From Hybos culiciformis (Eukaryota; Arthropoda; Insecta; Diptera; Hybotidae), in assembly GCA_964007475.1 (NCBI GenBank), contig OZ023274.1, positions 10,875,376 to 10,939,375 of the forward strand: a DNA stretch of 64,000 nt, written 5' to 3'. Below the pieces are notes generated by a model that ran no database searches, had not been told where the DNA came from, and saw only the letters and a program-made list of their open reading frames with translations. The position numbers and the translations under genes were made by a program. The stretch's first letter is position 1, and each line of letters starts with the position of its first letter. Below, piece by piece: positions 1-26,700 of the stretch.

Positions 1-32
1 ATTAACATGTTCTTGATCAAGAACATGTTAAT
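1..32. repeat. Perfect 32-bp palindrome
   Basis: The first 16 bases are followed immediately by their exact reverse complement, centred on TGATCA. The window edge cuts the left context, so I cannot tell whether this is the end of a larger inverted repeat or a stand-alone site. A second, weaker inverted repeat (CAACGA / TCGTTG, 7-nt loop) lies near 82-100. Confidence 0.9.
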
Positions 33-711
33 CGTGTCAGTTTGTCCAAGGCATTAGTATGAAAAAACAACATCAAAAACACCAACGACACATGTTCGTT
101 GTCCGATTATGTTAAATTTTAATTACTCAATCCGAACAAGACATTAGTGCCTCACCATGCCAGCCGGTATAAATATCATTGAATGAATTTTATTTACATA
201 AAATGAAAATTGATTAAAGTTAACCATTCAAATAAAATTAAAAACTATGTATAGGAAACCTACAGTAGGCCATTGATTGAATCAGCTTAGCCAGCTTTCA
301 TCAAAAAATAAAAAAATTATTAGCAACTGAGTCGGATGTGAAAAAATAACACGAGTTCTAATAAAAAATAAAAGTTATTTTAATTTTTTTTTATTTAAAA
401 AAGAAAGAAAATAATAAAATCTTAAAATTAATTAATTAATATTAATTAAAAATATAAACATAATTGAACTTAGTTTTTAAGAAAAAGTGATTTGAAAAAA
501 AAAAAAAAATTACTTTTGCTTCTGAAAAAAAAAAAAGAAGTTCAGTTCAGCAGCTAGCAGTTGTTCAGTTTCAGTAGATTTTTGTTTTTAAAATAAAAAT
601 ATTTTTTTTTGTATTTTTATTTTTTCTTAGTAAAATAGTAGAAGAAAAAAAAAAAAAATTAATTGAAATTGAAAGAAAAGAAAAATTAAATTTTAAGGAG
701 TCGGTCGAAAA
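33..711 (+). promoter_or_regulatory. S6k: S6k 5' flank and probable 5' UTR
   Basis: This is the DNA upstream of the S6k start codon, full of A and T runs. TCAGT, the core of the arthropod initiator, occurs three times in 35 bp (542-546, 565-569, 571-575), so transcription plausibly starts there and leaves about 140-170 nt of 5' UTR. No clear TATA box sits 25-30 bp upstream. The start site is inferred, not seen. Confidence 0.35.
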
Positions 712-14843
<14,132 letters not shown>

Positions 14844-17514
14844 TTTCAATTTTATACTAAAGATTTTTTTATTAATATGTAATATATAAAAAAAACTAGA
14901 TTTTTTTTTTTCTTTTGTTATATATTTAATTTAAATAAAAAAAAACTAAAGAAACCATAGTAAATAAAAATAAATCAACAAAACCTACCTAATTACATAT
15001 ATTTTATATAAACAAAATTTGTACTAAAATTAAATACTATTAATTAAGATGAAAACGTTGTTACTTACAATTAAAGTTTAAATAAATATGAAAGTAATTT
15101 TAAATAAAAAATGGCAAATTTTTTAATTTATTTAGCTCATTCGATGATTGAAGATAAGAGTTACTTATTGAGTAAAATAATTTTCAACTTTAAATATCAT
15201 TGAATTTTTACATTTACTCTATGAAGATGGGTAAAATCTGGATTAACATTTATATCATTATGTTAATGATGTCAGACCTAAAAAATTATCAAGGGTGTTT
15301 TTTTTTTACATAATAAATTTTAATATTTCGAAGATACAGACAAATGGCACAAAAAACAACCTCATGTACTAAAAAATGTAATAATTTAGAATTTTATAAT
15401 TGTTTCACTGACATTATTAACCAATTCATTGGAAACATTTGGAAGCTTGCAAAAATGTGAACTTGAATATGTATTATAGGATAAGATATATAAAATTATA
15501 ATTAATAGATGAATCGGGTTTTCAAAAAAAACAGAGTTCAAATCCATCAAATAGTCGCAATCAAATTGTTTAATAGAATTATTAAAATAATCAAATAAAA
15601 CTATTTTCTATAGTATTTTTTTTTATTTATTTTTTTGTTTGTGCTTGTATATATATATTTCTTTTGTTTACATATTTATATATAAGTAATCACTTATTTA
15701 ACAACATATAACATTCATTTTTGTTTTATACTGAATATGTTAAGTAAGTTTTCTAAATTATTCTACATATTAATGAATTTTTATTATTGACGTTAATAAT
15801 TAATATAACTATAATGAAGTCAGATATTTGAAACCGTTCTCTATGTAACTTCATTTTATCACTTTGACAAAATTCTGTAGTAATTTTGTCAAGTAATTTA
15901 AGCTTTTCATGTGTATATGTATGTATATTGTATAATCAATCGAAAGTTATCATTTCATTTAGAAAAAATCCTTTTTATCAGGGAACAGATATTAAATTAG
16001 GACTTAACATATTCATTATATATAGTTTATACAATTCTTATATATTATACAATAAATTTTTAAGCGTACAGTGAAATTAAAAATATAAGCGAAACAAAAT
16101 TATATAATTTATACATATATTTTTGGTTTTTAAATCGCACTTTTATTCTATATTATAATTGAAATAAGATTATTTTGAATAAATTTTTCCGCTACCTTAA
16201 AATTTATTCTAATATTTCGTCGTATATATGATCTTAAATAAACGACTTTTAAATTCTATTTTTGTAATTATTGAAATTAAAGCAATTTTCTTAAATAAGG
16301 AAACAAAGTTAAATAATTTTATTGTATATTTTAGCCTTCTTCAAAATGTAGATTTAAATCTTTTATAGTACAGATGGAGCTATGAGTCATATTTTTTTAA
16401 TTAAAAGAAGTTATTTTAGTTAAGTATTTGAAAATTGTAAAAAATTAAAGGATATTTATGTAAATATAAATTTTATTTAAATTAAAGAAATTAAAGATGT
16501 ATTTTGTTTTCCCATTTACAATTCGATAACGATTATAATGATTGGACTACAACGATTAATTTCAAATAGTTATATTTTTTTTTGTTATTTACTTCATTGC
16601 TAAATTTGATTTTTAATATTAAATATAATAAAAATAAAATCTTAATTGTGTCTACTTGTTCTTTAAAATTTTGAAGTGAAAATAATCTTGAATAAATTAG
16701 AATTATAAACATAATCATATAATTAATAATAAATAAAAGAAATGAGAAATAATCATTTTTATAATAATAACAAAAATTGAATTTTTTTAAATTTTGTTAT
16801 AATTAGAAATTATGATATGCTTATCTCAAAGATAATCCTTGGTTATAATTTTAATCTAATTTTTAGTTTTATGATTTTTTTTTTTTTAACTAAAAATAAA
16901 TAAATATTTTAACATTTTCTTTAATTTATATAATTCAATTCATAATTGATTTTTTTTTTTTTTTTTTGCTTAAAAGAAGTTTTAAATACCAACTATCAAC
17001 TTTTTTTTAAAACATTTTTTTTTAAATAAATAAACTATTATGTTCACGTTTTTATTTTAATAAGTAGATTTAAATAGTATAGCATTTTCAATTGAAATAA
17101 CTTGACAATATATAATTTACTTTCTCATTTTTTAACTCAATATATTCTTTTTCATTATTATTTTAATAGTTTTATAATTTTAACACATTTTATTCTTTTT
17201 TTTTCTTTTTATTTTTTTTAAACATTTAAAAGATATATGTGCATATTCGTACGAATATACACCAAAGTCCAAAACAAAACAAAAAATTCCACAGCAAAGT
17301 TTCATTCAAAATTTAACTCTTTTTTTTTTTTTTGATATTTTTTATGGTATTAAAGTTGGTTTATTTTGAAAATGAAAATTAATTTTTAATTTATTATGCT
17401 ATCAAATTAAGAGTTAAAATAATTGATTGATATCCATTATATGTGTAATATAAACATAGCTTTTCTTTAATACATTATTTCCAATTTTTTTTTCTTCAAA
17501 TAAACATAATTTAA
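14844..17514. other. Intergenic region between convergent S6k and Gad1
   Basis: It contains the S6k 3' UTR, with AATAAA at 14934-14939 and further AATAAA-like sites near 14965-15085. Then comes plain A/T-rich DNA with T runs and no supportable gene. The two genes converge here, and long 3' UTRs from both sides could overlap. Confidence 0.8.
14934..14939 (+). terminator. S6k: Possible S6k poly(A) signal
   Basis: AATAAA 91 nt past the stop codon. Several other AATAAA hexamers follow within 150 bp, so the site used cannot be decided. Confidence 0.45.
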
Positions 17515-17524
17515 TTTATTTATT
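17515..17524 (-). terminator. Gad1: Gad1 poly(A) signals (two overlapping)
   Basis: On the minus strand two overlapping AATAAA hexamers (17519-17524 and 17515-17520) lie about 50 nt after the stop codon, within the usual range. Confidence 0.6.
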
Positions 17525-17573
17525 TATGCTTTCAAATTTAAACACTGAGTTATTTTTCTTTCAATAATTAAGC

Positions 17574-17747
17574 TTACAAATCATCTCCTAAACGATGAAT
17601 TTCATCAAGCATAAAATCAACATCTTTTTCAGTAACGGCAGCTGATGATATAATTGACCTAAAGAAATTAGGACGTCTATCATCGGGTTGATAACCTACC
17701 ATTAAGGTTCCTTTTTCCATCATTCGTCCCTTAATAATTGGACAAAG
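17574..17747 (-). CDS. Gad1: Gad1 coding exon 7 (residues 454-510)
   Basis: C-terminal small domain: LCPIIKGRMMEKGTLMVGYQ, RRPNFFRSIIS with R483, then DEIHRLGDDL and TAA (stop codon at 17574-17576). Acceptor TTTTTATAG on the minus strand. Confidence 0.97.
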   Translation of the reverse strand, partial: LCPIIKGRMMEKGTLMVGYQPDDRRPNFFRSIISSAAVTEKDVDFMLDEIHRLGDDL

Positions 17748-20700
17748 CTATAAAAAAAAAGTTATGATTACAAAAAAATCTGGTTTAAATGTCTGATAGT
17801 TAATAAAATACTTGGAATATTAAAAGTAAAAAACGTCGAAATAAAAATGCATATTCCAAACTTAATATTATAGTGATTATATTTTGACATTAAATGGTTA
17901 TGGATAGATGGATAGATATTCTAGGACTCTGAGAGTTGTAAATTTATATATTTCTTTAAAAAGTATGGTTTTACACAATTAATAATTAATTTTTAAAAAT
18001 ATTTTCACAATTGTTCACAAAATCAGAATACATAATTTATTTAGATTACCTTTCCCAATTCTTTTTCCTTATTATTGTTATGTGGAATACCACGTAATCT
18101 TTTTGGTATGTACCAAAATGAAACATTAACACATTCTGGTTCCAAAATTAAATGAAAACGTTCGGGTTGTTCTTTGATTCGGCGTACTTGATATTCTGTT
18201 AATTGCATTAATCGATCTTGTTGTTTCTCGAAACCCTCAGTTCCTTTTGATCGCCATTGTAACCACAATTTGAAAATATCATTATGTCTTCCACATTGAA
18301 TAACTTTATCACCGGTATCATAACTGATATCATATAATTTATCAGTCATAAACAAATACTCAGCAGACATTTGATTACAGCTTATCAGAAGTCCCTGAAA
18401 GTAAATAGGTTATGATTTGAATAAAATTATCAACATTGTTATTTATATTTCGGAATTATCAACCCATGCAGATAATAGATTTTAGGCGTTCCCACAAATC
18501 TGTCAAAATAAAAAAACAAAAGAAATCATCTTAATGTTGCGTTTACATCACAATTCTAGAATACGTTTTTTATTTAAAATTCTCGTTTACATTCAGAGTA
18601 ATATTTCTTTCTAATATTAAATTTTTGAATGATTAAGTCATAAAGACTTTCAATTCACCTAAATAAAACAGGGCTTTCATCCATTTTTTGTGTCACAGCG
18701 CTATTGTTAATGCAGCATTGAACGCAACAGAAGCTCATTTTTAAATTATGTTTTGTTTACTATTTGTGTAAACGTTCCTTAAAAATTTGTTTAATTTTTA
18801 TACTCGTTTAGGCGGAAAAAGAAGGTTATTTTTTAGATTTGTTTTATTTATCATAACAAATGTACATTACTACATAAAAATTTTAAATATATTTAAAATA
18901 TGTATATAATAATATATAAAATGTAAGAACAAATTAAAATTACTTAAGTCGAGGGGCGCGATATTATGTTTTACAAAGAAAATTACTATTTTAGTTGTAT
19001 ACGGCTTTACATTCACGTAAACAATAAAGATGATAAAATTATTATTGTTAAGCCAATAATTGTTTCAGGAGCTTTTTATCAGTATAATTTCTAATCAGTA
19101 AAATTTTCTAGAGAAGCACAAAAGCATTAAGGACAAAAATAAAAAAATTATTATTGCATCAAGATCCTATCGAGATTACATTTTTAAATATCACAAAAAG
19201 TGCCCTCTTTTTTATGGACGGGCGAATCGAAAAAATAAACAAACTTTTTTAATGACAAAAATTGGTATTTTTTTCAATTAAAATTCTATTTTTGAATTTA
19301 ATATAGAAATTTACGTAGCCATATAAGTCTCAAAATTTAAGTTAATTCAATATATTTCTTTTATTAAATTTTTGCCGAAGATTTTTTAAATTTCAAGAAG
19401 GTATTTTGCTTTAAAGTTTCACTTTTTATCCTAACTTCAAAACGTTTTTTTATCGATAAATGAGGAAAATACAAAGTTAACTTAATAAAATTAAAAAATT
19501 TATTAAATTTTAAATAAATTTAATCGAAAGTTTTAGGAAATTAGAGGTTTTTTAACATTAAATTTTCCAATTTAAAAAATGCTTCTGTCGGCACTTTTTT
19601 TCTTAAAAATTAGTTTGACAGATTATAGGGAACGCATATTTTTTTGTTTTTCCATACAAATTTTTTTTTATCGCACTTCCATATATCTTATTCTTCCGAG
19701 GGAATTATATAAAAAGTTTTAAATCAGTTGGTTATATTTATATTATATTAAGAATAATTAAAGAATATTTGAAGTCAGGTTTTTTATTCTACAATTTCAA
19801 ATTCTCACTATGTATTTGAAAAATTAAGCCCTCTCTTTTCTGTTGTATTCACAAAGCCTTTTGTATCGCACTTATAGCTATACTCCCAAAACTATTTTTT
19901 CACTCGAAAATTGGCTAATAACCCCATACTAAGGGGGGTTTTTAAAATGCAAATGTTAGTAAAATATTTATGTTATAAAATATTTACATTAAAATTTCTA
20001 AATATGTAGAGTGACCTTAATCTTAAAATGATATTTACAATTAAACTTTAATAGTCTATTTTAAATTTATTTGAAATTTTAAATAAAAAAGAATCTTCGA
20101 AAAGGTGCAATTTTTCCCACAACAAAGTTTAACAGAACATATTTTTGCACTTTCAATATTTCAAATGTATTTTTTTAATGATTGCAGAATGAATTTGTAT
20201 TTAAGATTACTACAATTTTATTTACATAACGTTAAAAATAGTTAATTTAAATAAAGGAATGAGAAAAAAAAAACGGATAACATCATTCTTCGTAAATTAC
20301 TTATACCTACTATTGATATTGGATTAATATTATTTATTTATTTATTCGAAATAAATACATAGTCATTAATCATAATTTAAAGAATCTCTTTTCTAATCTT
20401 ATCTTAAATTATCTGCAAAATATAAGGTTTGTTTTCATTAGTTTATTGCTAGTTATTACGAAAATGTTTATGCTTTTTTAACTTATGATTAACTTGCTTT
20501 TTAATCAGTCCTCTACAACATTAAGTAAAAATTATATATCACTTTCTTACTTCTGATTATTCAATATTTAAATCCTTTTTCAAAATAAAAATTATCAATA
20601 AAATGTCATTCTTTTATAAAACTCATACATTGACATTCCTTAAAGGCAAATATTTAATATTCTAAAGTTGAAGGTAAGTTTCATCATCGTCATGTCAAAG

Positions 20701-23700
20701 CAATAAGTTACAAAAAGAAAAAAAAAACATTTTTTTAATTAAAAAAGAATTCATTGAAAATATTTTACAACTTTTTACAACTGTGACCAATCATGCTGCA
20801 ACATATTGTTAAATGAGCATTTACATTTGTTCAGTTATTGCTGAACATATTCTTCTGTCAGACTTTGTAGACTTTCTTATATTAAAATATATATATTTTT
20901 TAACCATTTTCTGACTTTGAATGTAATTTCCATCATATATCAATTTATGAAATAAGGGAGAATATCTTTGGAACATTCCAGTGAAAGATTAATTTCAAAT
21001 GCAATAGGGTTTGTTGTCTTATTCAGATAAATTGATAAGTATTTAGTATTTTATTATTTTATTTATATGTACGTTCTACTTACTTAGTTAAGTTGCATAA
21101 AATAAAAAAAGATTACCGTGAACTTTTACAGCATATTAGTTTGTTCCGAATTTGTAATCAGGAAAAGTTCTGATAAAAATTCATAGGCCACTTGTAACTA
21201 TTGACTGACAATATACATTTTTTAGCTAATATCAAATCCGATCTTTAGACAAACATTTTCGACAAATATTTATTACATAAAAAAATAAGTATACATTTTT
21301 TTTACCCAAAATAAAATTATATTAAAAAATATTATTTTAGAGCAGCTGACAATAGGAACAATATAATATATGTAGGTAATAACCTTATAGTAAATAAAAT
21401 AAAAAAAGTGAATAAAATTTAAATCTGCCAATAATAGAAATTCCAGAACTCAAGAGGGTGGAAAATCGATTACACAACACCCTCAAACTTTTAAAATAGA
21501 CTTTCATAAACTTTTGAAATAAATTTAAAATAATGTAAATGCAAACAAAACTTACATCTTCTTTAAAATGAATTGTTGAACATTGCAATAGAGCTCCCAT
21601 TAACTTATGAGGATTCCATGTTACTGAATCGGATCTGAAATTGGTAAAGTTTTAAAATAGACAAATATTTTTAAAAAGATAAATGTATCGGAAAATCATT
21701 AAACATTATAAATTTTATGTACATATTGTATTTATATAATGCATTTTTAAATTTTCGTTTTGAATTGAAAACACTTTTAGTTATTTGCAAAAAATATAAA
21801 GTAAAAAATATAAAACAGTAAGTACCTCATAAATGAAGTAAAGAGCCTTTGATTTTAAAATATTTCAACCCTCCAGTCGAATCCTAAGTCAAAATGCGGC
21901 CTAAACTATATTTATATTTCTTCTATTGACATCAACTCTATTCAAAGACATTTTGTTATCAAAAATCCAAATGGAAAAGGCCCATAATATAATTATCAAG
22001 AAAAAAGTTTCAAAATTGAATAAAATTCAACAGTGCATTTTATATATTTAATCGGCCAGTTGTACTTTAACACAACGGTAGTGAAGGAGAGTTCAACTTT
22101 GAGGAAATATGTATCTCTGAAAAATGAAAATAGCATGAATAAAATTGTATTAAAACTGCTTCAGTGCCGTTTTAGAAGAGATAATAATTGAATAAGATAC
22201 AAAAATGTTTGAATTTTATTATATTTGAAATGTTGAATTTTGACAGCATAATGCATTTTCATATAGTATTAAAACACACATTAGTTTCCCTTTTTCAAGG
22301 AGTATAATATATTATGTATATATATATATAGGTAAAGAATAAAAAATTAACATTCGAATTAATAATAAATTCTGCAAAAAAATATGAACTCTATATGTTT
22401 GGGCAAACAATTAACCCCCCAAACTCCCAAACTCTCAAATATCAAATGTATTATATATTGTACTATGTAAATTGTATTATATAATTAATTAAATTCAACT
22501 CAATATTTTAATCCTGCAACCACTAATTTTATTCAATTTCCACAAAAAAAAAAAATGTATATTACATTCAATTAATTATAAAATCAACCAATGTTTACCC
22601 CTCAGAAAAGTGATTTAGAATTAGCCAAAAAAGTGTTAAATAAATATTACATTTAAGATTTTTTTTTGTTGTTTTTCATATAAGGGATGCAAGAATAATG
22701 AGGGGTTTTTTTTGATCATATTCCATTGGGAACTATTTACGTCTATTTATTTCTGTATTTATAATAATTGATAATAAAATGAGGGTAAAAATTTGGGTGC
22801 AAAAGAATGTTTTTTATTGCAGATTTTTCATTGTAAAGTTCTTAATTCAAGTATAGATAGAGATACTCCAGTTTTTTGAACGAATATTTCATTACAATAG
22901 GATATGAAGAAAGAATTATTACTGAGATTATTTCTTTTGCTCTCTTTGCTTGCATATTTCAATTCAATTCGTAACTAAAAGAATTCTGTCATTGACGATA
23001 GTAATGAACTCATGTAGAACTTTTTCGACTTTAGTTAATTTCGGTAATAGTTACTTCGACTCATGAACGTCTTCGATTCAATTTTAGTCTTTATTATTAT
23101 TATTTTTTTTATAGCAAGGTCTAGAATTTATTTAAAACTTCATATTTCTTAGCATAGATCAATCAATGAGCGGGAAAATTATTTTGAAATTTTCAACTAG
23201 GAATTACATGGAAAAGATTTTAAAGAAATAAATACAAAATTGAAAAATTTTCCAAAAAATATAATACCTTTGAACATTCCAGACAAGAACATTAATTGAA
23301 ACTTAATCAAAAAATTTAAATTTTTTTCTTAACATATTTTGAAACTTAGGCGTAGAAAAAAATTGTATTTTTAAATTAAAACTTTTAAAAGAATTTTTCT
23401 AAGAATATTTCATTTTCTACAGGAAGTTTATGCCTGCTCTAACATTATAGATACAAATATACGAACTACCGGGATAAATTCTTGTATCTCCCATTTTTTA
23501 TTATTTTTTTTAATAAATGCAAAATTAAAAAACTCATCCCCACATCTTTAAAAAAAAAAATAGTGAAGTAAAAGAAAAATTAAACTGTGTGGGTATATCA
23601 AAATTAAAAATAAAAGGGAGATTAAAAATATTTCACCCCTATTTTGACAAAAAAAAAAAAAGTAAACATATGTATCTTTGAAGAAAATTTAGATAAAAAT

Positions 23701-26700
23701 ACTGGAATCTCTACAACCAATGTATTTCCTTTTCCTTCCTTTTAATATTTACTTTAAAGATTATAAAATATAAAAATTTGTTTGGCACTGATGATGAAAA
23801 TTATAAATGGGGACTTTACCTCCTGTTGTGCAATTTCAAGTGTTAAAGGATTGACTTCGTAATCTCATTCAATTTAAAAACACCTGAGAATTTATTTTTA
23901 ATTTATAACTTAAATTGAATTAAAATTCGTGGGAAAATATTAAAATTCACATTATTGAATAATACTTGGATATCAAGCAATTTTTGAAGTTCAAAGTAAT
24001 TTTATTAAAATATTTTTAAATTATTTAGAGCTAGTATTTATCGTTATTCTGTTTATACTATTATGAGAACTATTTTATATGAAATATAAAAATATGTAAC
24101 AGAATATAAATAATTTTAACATATGATCCGCCACTATTGAAGAACGGCAGGATATTGATAGTATACTTTTTCAAAACTATATTATTATTACGAAATTTTA
24201 ATAATCTTAATTGCATATACGCAACACATGTATATGAAATTTTACTTAACAGTACAGTAAATTGGGTGAAATACCTTTCAATTCCTGCCAATCTGGAAGG
24301 TCTATATTTTCTAGAGAAGAGAAGGCCACCTCCCCATGCAGCCTGTAAAAAACAAATATTTAAATAAGTTTAATAATAATGTCAAAAATCCTAAATAATT
24401 TACTAACATCAACATGCATCCAGCAATTATGTCTCTCACAAATGTCGGCAATTTCATTCAAAGAATCAAAGGAGCCTAAAACAGTTGTACCTGCAGTTGC
24501 ATTTACAAAGAAAGGTATATGTCCCATTTTCTTTCGTTCTACAATTAAACGTTCCAATTCTGATGTAATCATTTTTCCACAATCATCAGATGGCACCATA
24601 ACGCAATTATCTGTGCCTAAACCGCACACAGATGAACATGATTTTACTGAATAATGACATTGATCTGATGTAAACATAACCAATTGTCCTGGCAATGAAC
24701 TGGTACCTTTTTCCTTGTAGTACGGAAACATTTTGTGCCGAGCAGCCAAAAATGCATATAAATTGGAAACTGAGCCACCAGGTGCTAATATTGAATCACC
24801 ACCATTCCAACCAATAATCTCGCGCATTTTAGTCAAGACAACATTTTCCATTAATATGAAAACAGGAGCTATCTCGTATGTAAACATATTTGTGTTTGCA
24901 GTTGCAGTCAACCATTCGCCAGCCATAGAAACCAGGTCCAGCCCACATGATAATTGATTGAAGAAATGAGGATGACCTAGAAATTTAAATAAAATTATAC
25001 CGCATTTTTCTTTTTTATTCAAAATTTCTTACATAAAAATTCTTGAAAATTATTTTGAGAAAAAATGGTAAGTAAGACATTTTGTTTGAAACGAAAAATT
25101 TAATTTTCTTAAATATAACAAAAGTTTTTACATATGTATACTTTATATTTATATAAAAAATTTATAACATAAAACGTCGCATTGCTTACGTTGGGAATAA
25201 AAAATTATTTAATATTATTTTGAATTAATATTAAGATCTAATATTAAGCTTTAACAAGCATACATACTCCAAAACTACGTCTAGATCACTTCATCAAAAT
25301 TCAAACTACATTTCACTTATTTATAACACGTACATATTTTTTATTTTTAAATCTTTAATAAATAATACAAAAAAAACTCCTGCTAAAGAAAATAAGATTT
25401 TACCCAAAAAGATGAAAATATAAATTTTTTTTAATGTCAGATATTATAAGAATACTTTCTGTTTAAATGTCAAACATCATCTTCATATGTTTATATTCTT
25501 GAAAAAAAAAAAAATTAAAAGGGAAAATAATTTTTAAGGGCTATTAAACGGATGAATGAAGAGCAAATATAAATTAAAAGTAAATAATAGTAAACATACT
25601 GATGGTTGAAAAATGTTTACTTAATGCCAAAGACATAAGCCGATTTAGAAAAAAGGTTGAAATGAACATAATATTCATTTAAAGCTATTTTAATGTGTAA
25701 CAAATTGCTTTTAATAGCTTTAACGCTTGAGTGTAATTTTATTTTTAAATATATATGAATGTAGTGAAACAGATTTTACTATAAGGATTTCAAGGTATAG
25801 ACATCGCATCGTTACAACTGCAATATTATATTTTTATTTTCGCATTATAAATTCATTCTACTTTATTGCTAAATTTAAATTGATTTCAAATTATATTTCT
25901 AATATTTTTATTTCGAAATTGAATTGGACAATTTCCAGAGGCTTTAATGGTAAAAAGCATTACTGTTTTGCAAGCAATTTATATAGAAAAGTAGTAATCG
26001 CATACACTCGACATTCGAATGGAAATACTTTTTTTAATTAAAAAAATAAATTAATGAAAAATCAGCTTAATCAAAAATATAAAATAAGTTCCTTTAAAAA
26101 AAAATTATTTAAATCGACAGATTTATATTGTATAGAAGATGGAAGATTCTTTATGGCTTTTAAAGTTTATTCCACTACAATAACGTTAATTTAATCAATT
26201 TGCATTTAATTTTCACATAAGCGAAGTAGCGGAACACTACCCGAATATGTTCTTCTTTACAATAAAAAAATAAGATATAGGTAGAGTGCGTAAGTGTAAA
26301 GTGAGTTGCTAATGTAGCCGCGAAAAGTCGATACTTATGCATCTTTGGATCTTATTTTATACAGATCCGAAATTCATCATTGGCTATTATATATTTTTTA
26401 TACATTCACTTTAAAAAAAAAAAACAAAATTATTAAATTTTTAATTTATTTGTAAGGCTGAATATCTTTAATTTTTAGAACGATTTTGAGCTTTTTTTTT
26501 TCAATGTTATTATTATATTGAAGGTTATCCTTTTCTGTTCATAAGTAGTATTCTTTCATAAACTTTTTTTTTTTCGTTCAAAAAGAGTAAAAAAGAACAT
26601 TGTTTAGGTGCATAATACCGTCACTAATCTCCCGCATGTTACATCCTTTTTCCATTTACTCATAAACATTTCGTTTTATTTTTATCCTTTGATAGGAAAA

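Noticed and set aside
24379..24957. Plus-strand open frames opposite Gad1 exon 3
   Set aside because: Shadows of the real minus-strand coding frame.
25727..26041. 104-residue open frame in Gad1 intron 2
   Set aside because: Residue content is typical of translated A/T-rich DNA; no motif, no splice context.
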